A DNA stretch of 64,000 nucleotides from the IMG/VR virus record IMGVR_UViG_3300049027_000140, positions 34,116 to 98,115 of that record; one strand, given 5' to 3'. Positions 64,000-64,000 of the stretch are shown in pieces. The translations under genes were made by a program, and so were the position numbers. The notes beneath the pieces were generated by a model. It was not told where the DNA came from, made no database searches, and worked only from the letters and a program-made list of their open reading frames with translations. Position 1 is the stretch's first letter. Every line of letters starts with the position of its first letter. Source of the DNA: a virus.

Positions 64000-64000
64000 C

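Noticed and set aside
1-64000. tRNA genes, CRISPR arrays, insertion sequences, attachment sites, integrase or transposase
   Set aside because: No cloverleaf-like sequence, regularly spaced repeat array, terminal inverted repeats with transposase, or recombinase motif was seen by eye. Absence is not proven without a search.

Overview
The window is wholly viral: it carries most of the genome of a GC-rich, contractile-tailed double-stranded DNA phage or prophage. The virion genes follow the Mu order from gp36 to gp49 (gp36, gp37, gp38 position, sheath, tube, tail chaperone, tape measure, gp43 to gp48, fibre). They are combined with a DUF935-type portal, an HK97-type prohead protease and a conventional terminase. 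No transposase, integrase or host housekeeping gene is visible, so lifestyle and attachment site cannot be read from this stretch. The likely host is a myxobacterium (Myxococcota). Two secreted Cys-rich proteins (30724-31242, 35533-35967) have the Cys/Asp-rich repeat style typical of that phylum, and the sigma-region-4 protein at 13409-14173 has a [14 protein letters not shown] segment that I associate with myxobacterial proteins. Codon third positions are dominated by G and C, GTG starts are common, and most neighbouring genes overlap by 1 or 4 bases.

Layout. (1) Bases 1-16042, rightward: early/replication region of tightly coupled genes. It holds a PolB-type exonuclease, a YqaJ-type exonuclease, RecT and a protein with an SSB-like acidic tail. 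A run of micro-proteins, many small zinc-ribbon proteins, a MazG-like pyrophosphohydrolase, a macro-domain protein, a sigma-70 factor and a sigma-region-4 protein follow. (2) Bases 16050-20647, leftward: accessory and control genes, including an XRE repressor-like protein, in two units with their own promoters. (3) Bases 20781-22361, rightward: a short unit, ending at a strong hairpin at 22380-22402. (4) Bases 22426-63999, leftward: the late operon of about 41 kb. Transcribed from right to left it contains small zinc and HTH proteins, TerS-like and TerL, portal, a terminase-like paralogue, protease-scaffold, decoration and capsid, then connector, sheath, tube, chaperones, tape measure, baseplate, fibres, lysis genes and distal virion proteins.

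Two rightward islands (31320-32554 and 34436-35967) interrupt the late operon. They encode a DUF4177-like protein, membrane proteins and a secreted Cys-rich protein, and look like morons expressed independently of the late genes. The promoters of the leftward accessory unit, the two rightward control genes and both islands appear to share one dyad (TAGCG-N3/5-CGCTA) next to the -10 box. In four of the five, the start codon sits 5-6 bases after the -10 box with no ribosome binding site. I read this as one regulon of largely leaderless accessory transcripts under a common repressor.

The most unusual items are three. One is a truncated TerL paralogue (55475-56170) that has lost the Walker A lysine and the Walker B glutamate. 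Another is a canonical -1 slippery heptamer in the tail chaperone gene, where both frames stay open to nearly the same end point. The third is the shared accessory-promoter dyad. All functional statements are from reading motifs by eye; no database search was possible.
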